Origin: Sneathiella aquimaris
GTDB lineage: Bacteria > Pseudomonadota > Alphaproteobacteria > Sneathiellales > Sneathiellaceae
Direction: 5' to 3'
Assembly: GCF_026409565.1 (NCBI RefSeq)
Contig: NZ_CP112881.1
Span: 3,727,501 to 3,791,500, forward strand
Length of the DNA stretch: 64,000 nt
The notes below the pieces were generated by a model. That model saw only the letters and a list, made by a program, of their open reading frames with translations, was not told the DNA's origin and did no database searches. Positions 35,301 to 43,942 of this stretch are shown here, in pieces. Every line of letters begins with the position of its first letter. Position 1 is the first letter of the stretch. Position numbers and translations under genes: made by a program.

Positions 35301-36269
35301 ATGAGTGAAATCGGAACGGGCGGCGAAGCCCAGGGTACACGTAAAATCAAACTGTTATCCCGCTGGCGACCATTTCTGTTGATCCTTCTGCTGATTGTCT
35401 TTGGTTATTATGTGGGTGGAATGATCTGGATCCACAAAATCAATGACGACCTGACCTTTCTGCCTGCGGAAAGAAATACCGTTAAGGGTGGAAGTGCGGC
35501 CGTTGAAGTTGCCGCAGGCTTGATTGACCGGGAAATCAATCAAAACAGTTGGACCTCCAATGATCCTTTTTTCATGCCGGGCGCGCTGTTGGATAACATG
35601 CCTAATTATCAACAGGGCATTATGTCTGCACTGGCACGGTTCAGCTTCGAACTGACCGATCAGATTGGTCGGACCAGAGGATCCAGCCAAACCGACAAAG
35701 ACCTGCAAACCGCGGCAGGACTTCTACAATATTCCGGTACTGTCTGGAGTTGGGACCCAACCGTTTCTCTGCTGCCAACCGCCTCCTCTGAACGGCAATA
35801 TAACAAAGCCCGAAAAGCCCTCATTTCATACAATCAGCGCCTGGCGGATGGCCGGGCGGTTTTTGAAAAAAGAGGGGACAATCTGCAGGCGACCCTGAAC
35901 AGGATTGCATCAGATATCGGCTCTTCAACCGCCGTTATTGACAAACATATCGCCGAAAATGCCGGCGCCTATGTGGATTTTGAAGCTGATGACCTGTTTT
36001 ACGGTTTCAAAGGTCAGGCCTATGCCTATTACACTGTCCTTACGGCCCTTTCACAGGATTTTGAAAATCTGATCCGCGAGCGAGAACTTGGCAACGCCTG
36101 GAACCAGATGCTGGTGAGCTTTCGCTCAATTGTCGAGTTGGACCCCTATGTCATCTCAAATGCCAAAACTGATGGTCAACTTTTCCCCAATCATCTGGCT
36201 GTTCAAGGTTTCTATATCTTGCGGGCCCGGACCCAACTCCGCGAAATTAGCAACATTCTCTTGAAATAG
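35301..36269 (+). CDS. DUF2333 family membrane-anchored protein
   Basis: A 322-residue protein matching the DUF2333 type. A single hydrophobic segment (about 25-46, FLLILLLIVFGYYVGGMIWI) follows a basic N-terminus. The rest is a mostly helical domain probably in the periplasm. Recognisable parts are AAGLIDREINQNSWTSNDPFFMPGALLDNMPNYQQG and FYGFKGQAYAYYTVLTALSQDF. The family has no established function. It is cotranscribed at most with the Usp gene 52 bases downstream. Confidence 0.8.
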   Translation: MSEIGTGGEAQGTRKIKLLSRWRPFLLILLLIVFGYYVGGMIWIHKINDDLTFLPAERNTVKGGSAAVEVAAGLIDREINQNSWTSNDPFFMPGALLDNMPNYQQGIMSALARFSFELTDQIGRTRGSSQTDKDLQTAAGLLQYSGTVWSWDPTVSLLPTASSERQYNKARKALISYNQRLADGRAVFEKRGDNLQATLNRIASDIGSSTAVIDKHIAENAGAYVDFEADDLFYGFKGQAYAYYTVLTALSQDFENLIRERELGNAWNQMLVSFRSIVELDPYVISNAKTDGQLFPNHLAVQGFYILRARTQLREISNILLK

Positions 36270-36321
36270 AGGCGCTGATGGTGGCAGGATAGCGCTGATT
36301 GAAATTACAAATGGAAGTTTC

Positions 36322-36810
36322 ATGAACGATGAAACCCTGTCTCCTGGACGGCGCAACAAATTTCTTGTTGTTGTTGATGAGACACCCGAATGTAAATCTG
36401 CAATCCATTTTGCCTGCCGTAGGGCCTGGCATGTGGGCGGTGGCGTAATTCTCCTATACGTGATCGAACCTCCCGATTTTCAGCATTGGATGGGCGTCGA
36501 GCAAGTCATGCGCGAAGAAGCCCGGGAAGCCGCTGAAGAATTGCTCCAATCCCTTGCGGACGACATTCGCCGGGACACAAATATTGTTCCAGAATTCGTT
36601 ATCCGGGATGGGTATAAAAAGGACGAGCTTCTGGCGCTTATTGAAGAGGATCCAGATATCCGTATTCTGGTCCTTGCCGCCTCTCCCGATTCCGGGGGGC
36701 CCGGACCCTTGGTCAAAAGCCTTGTTGGCGAGATGTCAGGCACCTTTGCGGTCCCGATTACGGTTATTCCGGGGAACCTGAGTGACAAACAACTGGACGC
36801 CGTCACCTAA
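36322..36810 (+). CDS. universal stress protein (UspA) family
   Basis: A 162-residue single-domain Usp fold. It begins with the basic lead RRNKFLVVVDETPECKSAIHFAC, the first strand and adenine loop. A nucleotide-binding-type glycine loop follows at the end (LAASPDSGGPGPLVKSLVGEMSG), although GxxGxxxxxxxxGS is not fully canonical. ATP binding is therefore uncertain. Usp proteins accumulate under stress and starvation. It follows the DUF2333 gene. Confidence 0.85.
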   Translation: MNDETLSPGRRNKFLVVVDETPECKSAIHFACRRAWHVGGGVILLYVIEPPDFQHWMGVEQVMREEAREAAEELLQSLADDIRRDTNIVPEFVIRDGYKKDELLALIEEDPDIRILVLAASPDSGGPGPLVKSLVGEMSGTFAVPITVIPGNLSDKQLDAVT

Positions 36811-37091
36811 CGCCCAGAAAATGAATCACTTTCTTTTTTTAAGCTTCCCCTGTCGAAAAATTCAAAAAAACTAATATGGTAAACAATTGATTAACAGTGG
36901 CAATTCTCACTGCTAAGGGAAAACTTGCATTTCGTTTTTTGTTAGGACATAGTCCCCAACTCTTGTAGAGGAATTACCCCAAATTTGAGGTAAATACACC
37001 CTATTTAGTATGCTTGAATGTTGTATAATACTGAATATAGTGTTACAATCAGGCTCGTTTCGACGGGTACAACTTGTGTGACGAAATCTTA
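36811..37091. other. 281-base AT-rich gap before the glucosaminidase gene
   Basis: The largest stretch without a gene. A weak AGAAA/TTTCT stem followed by TTTTT (about 36817-36842) may end the usp transcript. Further on are several TATAAT-like boxes (for example in GTTGTATAATACTG near 37018-37031) and a TTGCAT with CATAGT at 17-base spacing (about 36925-36953). I cannot single out one promoter. I found no RNA gene or operator here. Confidence 0.4.
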
Positions 37092-38123
37092 ATGCATCAG
37101 ATAACGACTTTATTCAAATCAGCTCGACTTGCCACAGTGCTCGTATTGGGCGTTGCTGGTCTTTACGTGGCAACTGATTTCGGTACTTATCCGTCTCAGC
37201 AAAGTGCCGCCGCAAAAATGCCAAAGCCCTATGCCGTGGTTTCGACTGACGCGGTCGATCCAGACAAATTGGCGATGCTATCTGTTCCGGTTCCTTTAAC
37301 CCGACCTGCAGACCTGCCATATATAGAGCAACCCCATCAGGTGAACGTCGTGTCTCTGGACCAAAAATGGTCTGGCATGTCTTTTGATCTGGATGCCATC
37401 CGTTTTGGCCGGGAAGTTCCCCGGTATTTTGTTGAGCAGATGCCCGTCGATATTCTGGACATCACTCAGGTTGACGAACGAAAACGGGTCTTTTTGTCTT
37501 TAGCGCTTCCCCTCATTCTAAAAGTCAACGAAGAGATCCAGGCCGAGCGACAACGTCTTGAACGCATTATAACCGCGCGATCTTACCGACAGAATATCAG
37601 TTCGAAGGACAAACGCTGGTTGCGCCGTCTGGCGAAGAAATATAATGGCAGCACAAAAAACCTCGCTGACTTGTCTGCACGGGTCGATACAATTCCGGTC
37701 TCTCTCGCTTTGGCACAAAGCATTGAAGAAAGCGGCTGGGGAACCTCTCGTTTTGCCCGTGAAGGCAACGCCCTTTTTGGCCAGCGGGTCTGGTCTACGG
37801 GAGACGGCCTTATTCCGGTTGAGCGGGAAGAAGGCGCGAACTACGAAGTTAAAGCGTATGATGCTCTTGTGTCGTCAATTCGTGATTACGCCCGGAACCT
37901 GAACAGTTTCAGCGCCTATGAAGAATTTCGCCAGCAGCGTTCTTTTCTGAAAAGTCTGTATGGAAAAGCCAATGGCTATGACGTCGCCACGGCTCTGCAA
38001 TCCTATTCAGAGCGCGGCGACGATTATACGGCAACATTGCAAATGCTCATCCGGGTCAACAGCCTTGATCAATTTGACAATGCCAGCCTCAAAAAAGAAG
38101 AGGTTGCTCAGCTTTTCAACTGA
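37092..38123 (+). CDS. Bax-like glucosaminidase-domain protein
   Basis: A 343-residue protein started at the ATG 37092; a TTG six codons earlier is also possible. An N-terminal hydrophobic segment (TVLVLGVAGLYVATDF, about 14-29) serves as signal anchor. The C-terminal third is a glucosaminidase (Bax/FlgJ-type) domain. It contains PVSLALAQSIEESGWGTSRFAREGNALFGQ with the catalytic Glu, then YDALVSSIRDYARNLNSF and YSERGDDYTATLQMLI. It should cut peptidoglycan glycan strands in the periplasm. Its 3' end overlaps the convergent aldolase gene by 16 bases. Confidence 0.85.
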   Translation: MHQITTLFKSARLATVLVLGVAGLYVATDFGTYPSQQSAAAKMPKPYAVVSTDAVDPDKLAMLSVPVPLTRPADLPYIEQPHQVNVVSLDQKWSGMSFDLDAIRFGREVPRYFVEQMPVDILDITQVDERKRVFLSLALPLILKVNEEIQAERQRLERIITARSYRQNISSKDKRWLRRLAKKYNGSTKNLADLSARVDTIPVSLALAQSIEESGWGTSRFAREGNALFGQRVWSTGDGLIPVEREEGANYEVKAYDALVSSIRDYARNLNSFSAYEEFRQQRSFLKSLYGKANGYDVATALQSYSERGDDYTATLQMLIRVNSLDQFDNASLKKEEVAQLFN

Positions 38124-38878
38124 TCAAGAAGTTCCTGGGCACCGGTCGAAACCAGAGTTGTCTCGGCCGCACACAGAAGAAAATCAAAACCTTCCGCAAA
38201 CATTTCGCGGGTCCGCCCGGCACCACTCGAAATACAACCAAGCCATTTACCGCTTGCCTTGATTCTATTGCGAGCATCTTCAAATTGTTTGATGACCTCT
38301 GGATCATCAAACCAGCCGGGTTTGCCGATACTGCCTGACAGGTCATAGGGCCCAATAAACAGCATATCAACGCCGTCCACAGCCGCGATCTCCTCAATAT
38401 TGCCGACCGCCTCCTTGCTTTCGATCTGACAAATAATAAGAAGCTTGTCTTCAAATTCTTCAAGATAGCGTTCCTTGTCGCGCCCATAAGCAGCGGCCCG
38501 TGCCGCACCAAGACCAACACCGCGGGTGCCGTTTGGCGGATACCGGCAGGCGGCAACGGCCGCACGGGCTTGCTCTGCCGTATTCACAGCAGGAAACATA
38601 ATCCCTTCCATCCCGGCATCCAGCGCCCGTTTTACGGCAACCGGGTCGTTGGACGGAATGCGCATCAAAACACTGGTATCACCCGCACACCGAATGGCAC
38701 GGTGCTGATCGATTGCCTGAGATAAATTGCCACTACCATGCTCGTGATCAATCATAATGGCATCAAAACCGGCACCGCCAATTATTTCTGCCATATCGGC
38801 CGATCCGGTGAACAACCAGCAGCCCTTGGCTTTCTGGCCTGCAGCCAACGCTTTTTTTACCTTACCAATGCGGTTCAT
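38108..38878 (-). CDS. HpcH/HpaI-type aldolase
   Basis: A 256-residue TIM-barrel aldolase. The start at 38878 (MNRIGKVKKALAAGQKAKG) has AAGGAG ten bases upstream. Family signatures are FDAIMIDHEHG, MRIPSNDPVAVKRALDAGMEGIMFP, NGTRGVGLGAARA, IICQIESKEAVGNIEEI and the metal/phosphate region VDMLFIGPYDLSGSIGKPG. Such enzymes cleave or form 2-keto acids with pyruvate, or related substrates (2-dehydro-3-deoxyglucarate, 4-hydroxy-2-oxoheptanedioate). The exact substrate is not clear. It is the last gene of a three-gene minus-strand set, seven bases after the deacetylase gene. Confidence 0.85.
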   Translation of the reverse strand: MNRIGKVKKALAAGQKAKGCWLFTGSADMAEIIGGAGFDAIMIDHEHGSGNLSQAIDQHRAIRCAGDTSVLMRIPSNDPVAVKRALDAGMEGIMFPAVNTAEQARAAVAACRYPPNGTRGVGLGAARAAAYGRDKERYLEEFEDKLLIICQIESKEAVGNIEEIAAVDGVDMLFIGPYDLSGSIGKPGWFDDPEVIKQFEDARNRIKASGKWLGCISSGAGRTREMFAEGFDFLLCAAETTLVSTGAQELLDQLKS

Positions 38879-38885
38879 AATGGCG

Positions 38886-39947
38886 TTATCTCCTTGGAAT
38901 ATAAAATAAGGCACCGAACCAGCGATACCGACCTTCCGGCCCCGGTAATGTGCAGTTGATCCGTCCGCGACCGGCGGAATAGGTTTTACTCAATCGAACC
39001 TCAATCCGGGCGTCCCCTAACCGTTCGATCGGGACGGCGCCGCCGGACTGGTTAGACGAAAAACAGGACAACTGGTTCAGGTTAGAATATTGTTCCGCCA
39101 ATGTGAATCCAAAGGCGGGCGGATTTCGCTTCAAAATATTGTCTTTTGGCATCACTTGTTTGACCCGCAGCGGCATGGCATTCGCGGCCAAACGCAATCG
39201 ACCAATTGAGCCAAAGGCCTCACTCAAGGCAAATCTGGGCAACCCGTACATGTCAGATCCAGAATAAAAAACACCGGACTGCTGCCCAAAGGCTGCTTTA
39301 AATCCAGCTTGCTTGACCACTTCTTTAATTTCGCGGCCATATTCCCCGTAAGGATATGCCAATATACCGGGGACAAAACCAAGCTGTTTTTCAAAACTTG
39401 CGCTGGCGCGCTGAATGTCTTCTTTCACCTGTTCGATACTAAGCGCCGGCAAATGCCGGTGGGTCGCTGTATGATGCCCTACATAAACACCTGCATCGAC
39501 CATTTCTTTAAGCTGCTCCCAGCTCATATAGTCCGGGATTTTTTTATCCAGGGCATCTGTTGACGTAAAAATCGTAAAGGGGAATCCCGCTTCTTTCAGC
39601 AGGGGCCAGGCATTTTCATAGACCGACAAATACGCATCATCGATCGTAATCGCAACGGTACGGTCTGGGAGAGCCTGACCACTTTGGATTTTATCGACGA
39701 TCTGACCCAACGGCAGAACCGTGTATTTTTGCGCCTTCAGTTCCTGCAAATGCTCTTTGAACTGATCGAGTTTGATATTGGTGCTGGGATATTTACCATC
39801 GCCAAATCGATGATACATAATAACGCTGGCCCAATCAGCCGCCGCCGCCAGGCCGGGCAGCGCGAGCAAAGGCATGAATACGCTGGCAGCCAATAATATC
39901 TGCCGGCTGACATGTCCCAGTTTCGTCATTTTCGTATTTTTCTTCAT
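38886..39947 (-). CDS. secreted polysaccharide deacetylase
   Basis: A 353-residue exported NodB-domain protein. Residues 1-36 form a signal peptide ending LPGLAAAADWAS. The deacetylase region shows VIMYHRFGDGKYPS, the acidic pair in VAITIDDAYLSVYENA, the metal histidines in VGHHTATHRHLP, and ILAYPYGEYGREIKEVVK. The extra C-terminal 80 residues have two cysteines and may form a small beta-domain. It probably deacetylates a cell-surface or peptidoglycan sugar. Its gene lies 14 bases after the dipeptidase gene and is cotranscribed with it. Confidence 0.87.
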   Translation of the reverse strand: MKKNTKMTKLGHVSRQILLAASVFMPLLALPGLAAAADWASVIMYHRFGDGKYPSTNIKLDQFKEHLQELKAQKYTVLPLGQIVDKIQSGQALPDRTVAITIDDAYLSVYENAWPLLKEAGFPFTIFTSTDALDKKIPDYMSWEQLKEMVDAGVYVGHHTATHRHLPALSIEQVKEDIQRASASFEKQLGFVPGILAYPYGEYGREIKEVVKQAGFKAAFGQQSGVFYSGSDMYGLPRFALSEAFGSIGRLRLAANAMPLRVKQVMPKDNILKRNPPAFGFTLAEQYSNLNQLSCFSSNQSGGAVPIERLGDARIEVRLSKTYSAGRGRINCTLPGPEGRYRWFGALFYIPRR

Positions 39948-39961
39948 AAGCGGTCTCTATG

Positions 39962-40519
39962 TTATTCCTGCATCATTCTTGTTCCCGCAGCCTTATCAGA
40001 CAAGGTCGCAAAGCGGCGCGGTTTGAACAACTGATAATGCCACCATTCGTTCATATAAAAATCCCAGCCGGCCGCACTCATGATCCCAAGCAGCAAGGCT
40101 CTATTTTTCTGGGCTTCCTCTGACACTTCCGTGACCCCATGATGGGATAGGGGCGTCATGGCGTCAAACTCAGTCCCCATATCCAAAGCCTCTCCCATCT
40201 CGTCCAGCAATGTCAGATCAATTGCCGCCCCCCGCGAATGCGGCGAACCATTGGCAGGATGGGACAGATAATGCGGATTGGGTGTATGGTCCCACAACGC
40301 TTGAACTGCCTCAGTTGGTCGAAAACCGTCAAAGAGCCTGAACCGATATCCCATGGATTTGGCAAGGCGGATTGCAGTGGCCAGCTTATCAGCCGCCTCT
40401 TCATTCAAATAGCAGGCTTGGCGGGTATAAATGGGGGCGCCTGTAAAATTATTATCCGTCGCATAGCGAATATCCAGCGCCACATCAAAGTGAGCTTTGG
40501 TAATCTCTACAAGTGTCAT
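39962..40519 (-). CDS. ddpX: D-alanyl-D-alanine dipeptidase (VanX/DdpX-like)
   Basis: A 185-residue zinc peptidase of family M15D. Metal and catalytic elements are in SPHSRGAAIDLTLLD (SxHxxGxAxD) and in the C-terminal NEWWHYQLF (EWWH with catalytic Glu and zinc His). VEITKAHFDVALDIRYATDNNFTG and RFRLFDGFRPTEAVQALW are also typical. It hydrolyses D-Ala-D-Ala. Without a van cluster a role in D-alanine recycling is likelier than resistance. No signal peptide is apparent, so it probably acts in the cytoplasm. Confidence 0.9.
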   Translation of the reverse strand: MTLVEITKAHFDVALDIRYATDNNFTGAPIYTRQACYLNEEAADKLATAIRLAKSMGYRFRLFDGFRPTEAVQALWDHTPNPHYLSHPANGSPHSRGAAIDLTLLDEMGEALDMGTEFDAMTPLSHHGVTEVSEEAQKNRALLLGIMSAAGWDFYMNEWWHYQLFKPRRFATLSDKAAGTRMMQE

Positions 40520-40634
40520 AACATCCCTGTGAAATGCTCAAATTCTTTTTTTCCACCAGACAGGTGCTTTAAGGTGTGATATGGCCTAGCCTTTCACGCG
40601 GACAAAAGCCTACAGGGACATGGACTTAAAGGCA

Positions 40635-41342
40635 ATGAAGATACTTGCACTTGATACGGCACTCAACGCCTGCTCGGTGGCCCTTATGGAAAACACCGAG
40701 ATACTTCTTGAAAGAAGTGAGCCGAGAGCGCGCGGACATGCGGAGAAGCTTCTTCCCATGGTTCGGGACATGATGACAGAGTGCCAGATTGACTTTGCCC
40801 AACTCAATGGTATTGCTGTCTCTGTCGGGCCCGGCACGTTCACCGGATTGCGAATTGGCTTATCCGCAGCGCGGGGCATGGCTTTGGCCGCCGGAATCCC
40901 CGCCCTTGGTATAACCACACTTGAAGCACTGGCAGCGTCGGTTTCAGCGGATCAGCATCAAACGCGCCCCGTAACCATCGCCATCGATGCCCGGCGACAG
41001 GAAGTCTATCTTCAGTCGTTTGATCCACAAACTCTTGCCACCTCACCGGTCCCGCTGGCCCCCGCCAGAGCCGTTCCTATTAAAAATGTAACCGACTTTT
41101 TACCAAAAGAGCCCTTCGTTCTTTTGGGAAGCGGCGCCGGACTTCTTCAAGAGGCAGGAATGCTGCGGGCGCTTTCGTTCGAAATTCTGGATCTACCGGA
41201 AAATCCTGCTGCCTCTCGTCTGGGACGCATCGCTGCCCTTCGCGGTTTTGAAACGGCTACAGAGCCACCCGCACCGCTTTATTTACGCTCTCCAGACGCC
41301 AAACTTCCCGGTGGCATCGATCCTTTCAAGGGAAAAGAATGA
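40635..41342 (+). CDS. tsaB: TsaB, tRNA t6A modification factor
   Basis: A 235-residue protein starting MKILALDTALNACSVAL, the ASKHA-fold beginning of TsaB (YeaZ). Further hallmarks are ARGHAEKLLPMVRDMM and VGPGTFTGLRIGLSAARGMA. TsaB is an inactive homologue that scaffolds TsaD and TsaE for N6-threonylcarbamoyl-adenosine formation at position 37 of ANN-decoding tRNAs. The start is uncertain by five codons (40620 also ATG). Its stop overlaps the rimI start by four bases. Confidence 0.93.
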   Translation: MKILALDTALNACSVALMENTEILLERSEPRARGHAEKLLPMVRDMMTECQIDFAQLNGIAVSVGPGTFTGLRIGLSAARGMALAAGIPALGITTLEALAASVSADQHQTRPVTIAIDARRQEVYLQSFDPQTLATSPVPLAPARAVPIKNVTDFLPKEPFVLLGSGAGLLQEAGMLRALSFEILDLPENPAASRLGRIAALRGFETATEPPAPLYLRSPDAKLPGGIDPFKGKE

Positions 41343-41806
41343 GGCTCTCCCACGATTATCTGACAGAAGAAACAGCCGCCCCTGTCATCGCAGTTCTTCA
41401 TCAGGCCTGCTTTGATCCGGGCTGGTCGGAGGCCGATTTTAAAAGCCTCCTCTCGGTTCCGGGCGGACTGATACAAATCACCTCCCTTGATCACGCTCCC
41501 ATCGGGTTCTGTTTTTACCGTCTTGTCGCGGACGAAGCTGAAATTATTACGATCGGGGTTCTTCCAGAATATCGGAATAGAACTGTTGGCGCCCGGTTAC
41601 TTGAAAAAGGTCAGGAAAAACTCGCCGGTTTAAACATAAAAACCCTTTTTCTTGAGGTGTCAGAGACTAACCTTTCGGCCCAAAAACTCTATGAAAATAT
41701 GGGCTTTTCAGTGACCGGCCGCCGCAAGAACTACTACACAGAAGCGGCAGAGAAGGTTGATGCCCTGATCATGGGCAAGACATTAAATTCAAACAATTTT
41801 CATTGA
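41339..41806 (+). CDS. rimI: ribosomal-protein-S18-alanine N-acetyltransferase RimI
   Basis: A 155-residue GNAT protein. It has ITIGVLPEYRNRTVGARLLEKGQEKL (the acetyl-CoA binding Q/RxxGxG/A-type loop; here RNRTVGARL) and ETNLSAQKLYENMGFSVTGRRKNYY, the RimI hallmark. It acetylates the N-terminal alanine of S18 and perhaps other proteins. Translational coupling to tsaB (ATGA) is the conserved arrangement. Confidence 0.92.
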   Translation: MRLSHDYLTEETAAPVIAVLHQACFDPGWSEADFKSLLSVPGGLIQITSLDHAPIGFCFYRLVADEAEIITIGVLPEYRNRTVGARLLEKGQEKLAGLNIKTLFLEVSETNLSAQKLYENMGFSVTGRRKNYYTEAAEKVDALIMGKTLNSNNFH

Positions 41807-41916
41807 AATACCAACAAATGGATAAAAACTGTTGATCAGTTCCAAGTAGTTGGAAAGACGAGATACGGGCAAGGAAGAAAAGTATTTTTGCATACCCCTT
41901 TATTCTTTACCAACTA

Positions 41917-41945
41917 TTGCACATATTAAGGGCATACTTTATAAG
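41917..41945 (+). promoter_or_regulatory. candidate promoter of mucR
   Basis: TTGCAC (41917-41922), a 17-base spacer and TATAAG (41940-41945) lie 33 bases before the mucR GTG. Inverted TAGTTGG (41847-41853) and CCAACTA (41910-41916) just upstream could be a regulator site. MucR is often autoregulated, but no MucR site can be claimed. Confidence 0.5.
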
Positions 41946-41977
41946 GCTCTCTACTTTTTAATGGAGGAATTGAAAAA

Positions 41978-42394
41978 GTGTCTGAGAAAATCGAGAAAAT
42001 GGAGCTCCTTGCTCTGACCACAGACATCGTGACCTCTCATCTGTCCAGAAATACGCTGGAAACAGCTGAAATTTCGAGTCTTATTCGGGAAGTATATTCC
42101 ACGCTTGCCAATGTTGGAACGTCCGAGCCTATCAGCGACAGACCTCAGCCTGCCATTTCCATCCGCAAATCTATACAGCCTGATTACATTGTATGCCTCG
42201 AAGACGGTAAAAAGCTGAAAATGCTGAAGCGTCATCTGAAAACGGCGTACAACATGACCCCAGAAGAGTATCGCCAACGCTGGGGCCTGCCATCAGACTA
42301 TCCAATGGTTGCGCCCAATTATGCCAATCAGCGTCGGAACCTTGCCAAGAAAATCGGGCTGGGTACGCGCCGCAAAAAAGCTGCCGCCAAATAG
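41978..42394 (+). CDS. mucR: MucR family zinc-finger transcriptional regulator
   Basis: A 138-residue Ros/MucR-family regulator. The GTG at 41978 follows GGAGG ten bases upstream. The body shows LALTTDIVTSHLSRNTL (the conserved N-terminal oligomerisation stretch). The zinc-finger region is IVCLEDGKKLKMLKRHLKTAYNMTPEEYRQRWGLP, followed by the basic tail ANQRRNLAKKIGLGTRRK. MucR proteins bind AT-rich DNA, often as silencers of surface-polysaccharide and virulence-like genes. Targets here are not identified. Confidence 0.92.
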   Translation: MSEKIEKMELLALTTDIVTSHLSRNTLETAEISSLIREVYSTLANVGTSEPISDRPQPAISIRKSIQPDYIVCLEDGKKLKMLKRHLKTAYNMTPEEYRQRWGLPSDYPMVAPNYANQRRNLAKKIGLGTRRKKAAAK

Positions 42395-42474
42395 CATTTC
42401 TTTTCTGGCCCGCTTATACCTAATCGTATAGACTGGCCGAACATCTTAGATATTCAGGTAGATAGAGGGCACGT

Positions 42475-42960
42475 ATGCCATCGCGATTGGAACAACTGTG
42501 TGTGGACAAAGGTCTGCGAATGACAGAGCAGCGCCGGGTGATTGCCCGTGTGTTGTCAGAGTCCCAGGACCATCCTGACGTGGAACTGGTTTATAAACGG
42601 GCCTCGGATGTTGATGATACAATCAGCATTTCGACTGTCTATAGAACCGTTCGGATGTTTGAAGAAAATGGTATTCTTGAACGGCATGATTTCGGTGATG
42701 GCCGCGCCCGTTATGAAGAAGTATCAGACCAGCACCACGATCACCTGATCAATGTAAAAACAGGCCAGGTTATCGAATTTACCAGTGAAAAGATCGAAGA
42801 ACTGCAAACCTTGATCGCAAAGGAACTGGGCTTTCGGTTGATTGACCACCGTCTCGAACTGTACGGAGAACCGCTGGATGACAATGCAGTCTCAACGGCT
42901 ACACCGGAAGAATCTGTTGTCAACATCAACCAGACTTCTTTGCAAAAGAAGGACAAATAG
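42475..42960 (+). CDS. fur: Fur-family metal-dependent repressor (Fur/Mur)
   Basis: A 161-residue Fur-family regulator. The winged-helix part contains GLRMTEQRRVIARVL and TISISTVYRTVRMFEENGILERHDFG. The metal-binding HHDHLINVKTGQVIEF segment is present, but it lacks the CxxC of E. coli Fur, as is normal in alphaproteobacterial Fur/Mur proteins. Those may respond to iron or manganese. AGAGGG precedes the ATG. The gene follows mucR and precedes plsC by 28 bases, as in related genomes. Confidence 0.9.
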   Translation: MPSRLEQLCVDKGLRMTEQRRVIARVLSESQDHPDVELVYKRASDVDDTISISTVYRTVRMFEENGILERHDFGDGRARYEEVSDQHHDHLINVKTGQVIEFTSEKIEELQTLIAKELGFRLIDHRLELYGEPLDDNAVSTATPEESVVNINQTSLQKKDK

Positions 42961-42988
42961 GCAACAACAGTTTGTTGCCTGAACCGCC

Positions 42989-43771
42989 ATGACATTTATC
43001 CGTTCTCTTTTCGTTATCGCCGCCGTTCTTTTATGGGCTGGCATTTTGGTCCTGCCACAATTCATTGTTCTGATGGCGATGCCGAAACACCGCTATACCC
43101 TGCCACAAATTTTTCATCGTGGTCTTTGCCGTCTGTTACGAGTTCAGGTGGAAATCCATGGCACGCCGGCGCAGAACAAGCCGACCCTTTTTGTCATCAA
43201 CCACATTTCATGGCTGGATATCCCTGTCGTTGGCAAGGCCATCAAAGGCAGTTTTGTCGCCAAGCAGGAAGTTGCCAAATATCCGTTTATTGGCCGCTTG
43301 TCCCGGCTGCAACAAACCATCTTCATCTCAAGATCCCGCCCCTCCGTAAAAACCCATAAAGACGACATGCAGGAGCATCTGGAACAGGGTGATAATATAT
43401 TCCTGTTTCCCGAAGGCACCTCTTCCAACGGTATTGTTATCCAAAATTTCAAAAGTGCCTATTTTGCGTTGGCCGAAAGTCACGCTGGGGACGCCCCCCT
43501 GACGGTTCAGCCCGTAACCCTGGCCTATAGCATGATGGATAATCTGATGATGACCCGCGGGACCATGGGTATTGTTGCCTGGGTGGGGGATGAAAATCTG
43601 TTATCGCATGTTTGGGATTTCTTGAAATCCGGCAAAATAACAGCCGAACTTCGCTTTCATAAACCGGTAACGATCGATCAGTATGATTCCCGAAAAGACA
43701 TGGCCGCCGACTGCCAACGGGTCATTGCTCACGGTTTATCCCGCGCAATGACAGGCAGACCCGAGTTTTAG
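42989..43771 (+). CDS. plsC: 1-acyl-sn-glycerol-3-phosphate acyltransferase (PlsC)
   Basis: A 260-residue membrane-associated acyltransferase. The catalytic NHISWLD (His72 and Asp77) and the substrate-binding FPEGT (140-144) are both intact, and an N-terminal hydrophobic anchor spans about 5-31. It acylates lysophosphatidic acid at sn-2 in phospholipid synthesis. It may be the general PlsC or a specialised paralogue such as an ornithine-lipid or lyso-PL acyltransferase; the sequence alone does not decide. Confidence 0.9.
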   Translation: MTFIRSLFVIAAVLLWAGILVLPQFIVLMAMPKHRYTLPQIFHRGLCRLLRVQVEIHGTPAQNKPTLFVINHISWLDIPVVGKAIKGSFVAKQEVAKYPFIGRLSRLQQTIFISRSRPSVKTHKDDMQEHLEQGDNIFLFPEGTSSNGIVIQNFKSAYFALAESHAGDAPLTVQPVTLAYSMMDNLMMTRGTMGIVAWVGDENLLSHVWDFLKSGKITAELRFHKPVTIDQYDSRKDMAADCQRVIAHGLSRAMTGRPEF

Positions 43772-43775
43772 TAGT

Positions 43776-43887
43776 ATAATATGTCTTTTTTCGGTACCTG
43801 GAATTGTATTCGACTGGACTTTGCTTATCTACTTCTTCATTAATCTATTGTTTCCTGATAAGACAAAGATACATAAAGACATATTAT
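43776..43887. repeat. 13-bp inverted repeat spanning 112 bases between plsC and miaB
   Basis: The arm ATAATATGTCTTT (43776-43788) is perfectly inverted at 43875-43887 (AAAGACATATTAT), enclosing 86 bases. Inside, CTTATC and GATAAG also pair, so the whole gap can fold into an extended stem. No target-site duplication or coding content is visible. It could be a regulatory RNA leader for miaB or a tiny mobile remnant. Confidence 0.6.
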
Positions 43888-43942
43888 GAGTAGTGCCAGT
43901 GTCTAACAGTATTTTTACGACGACAATGGTCAGCGAGGACCA

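Noticed and set aside
39962-40519. Vancomycin-resistance gene
   Set aside because: VanX-like dipeptidases without vanH/vanA neighbours are usually housekeeping enzymes for D-Ala-D-Ala turnover, and Gram-negative cells are not the usual context.
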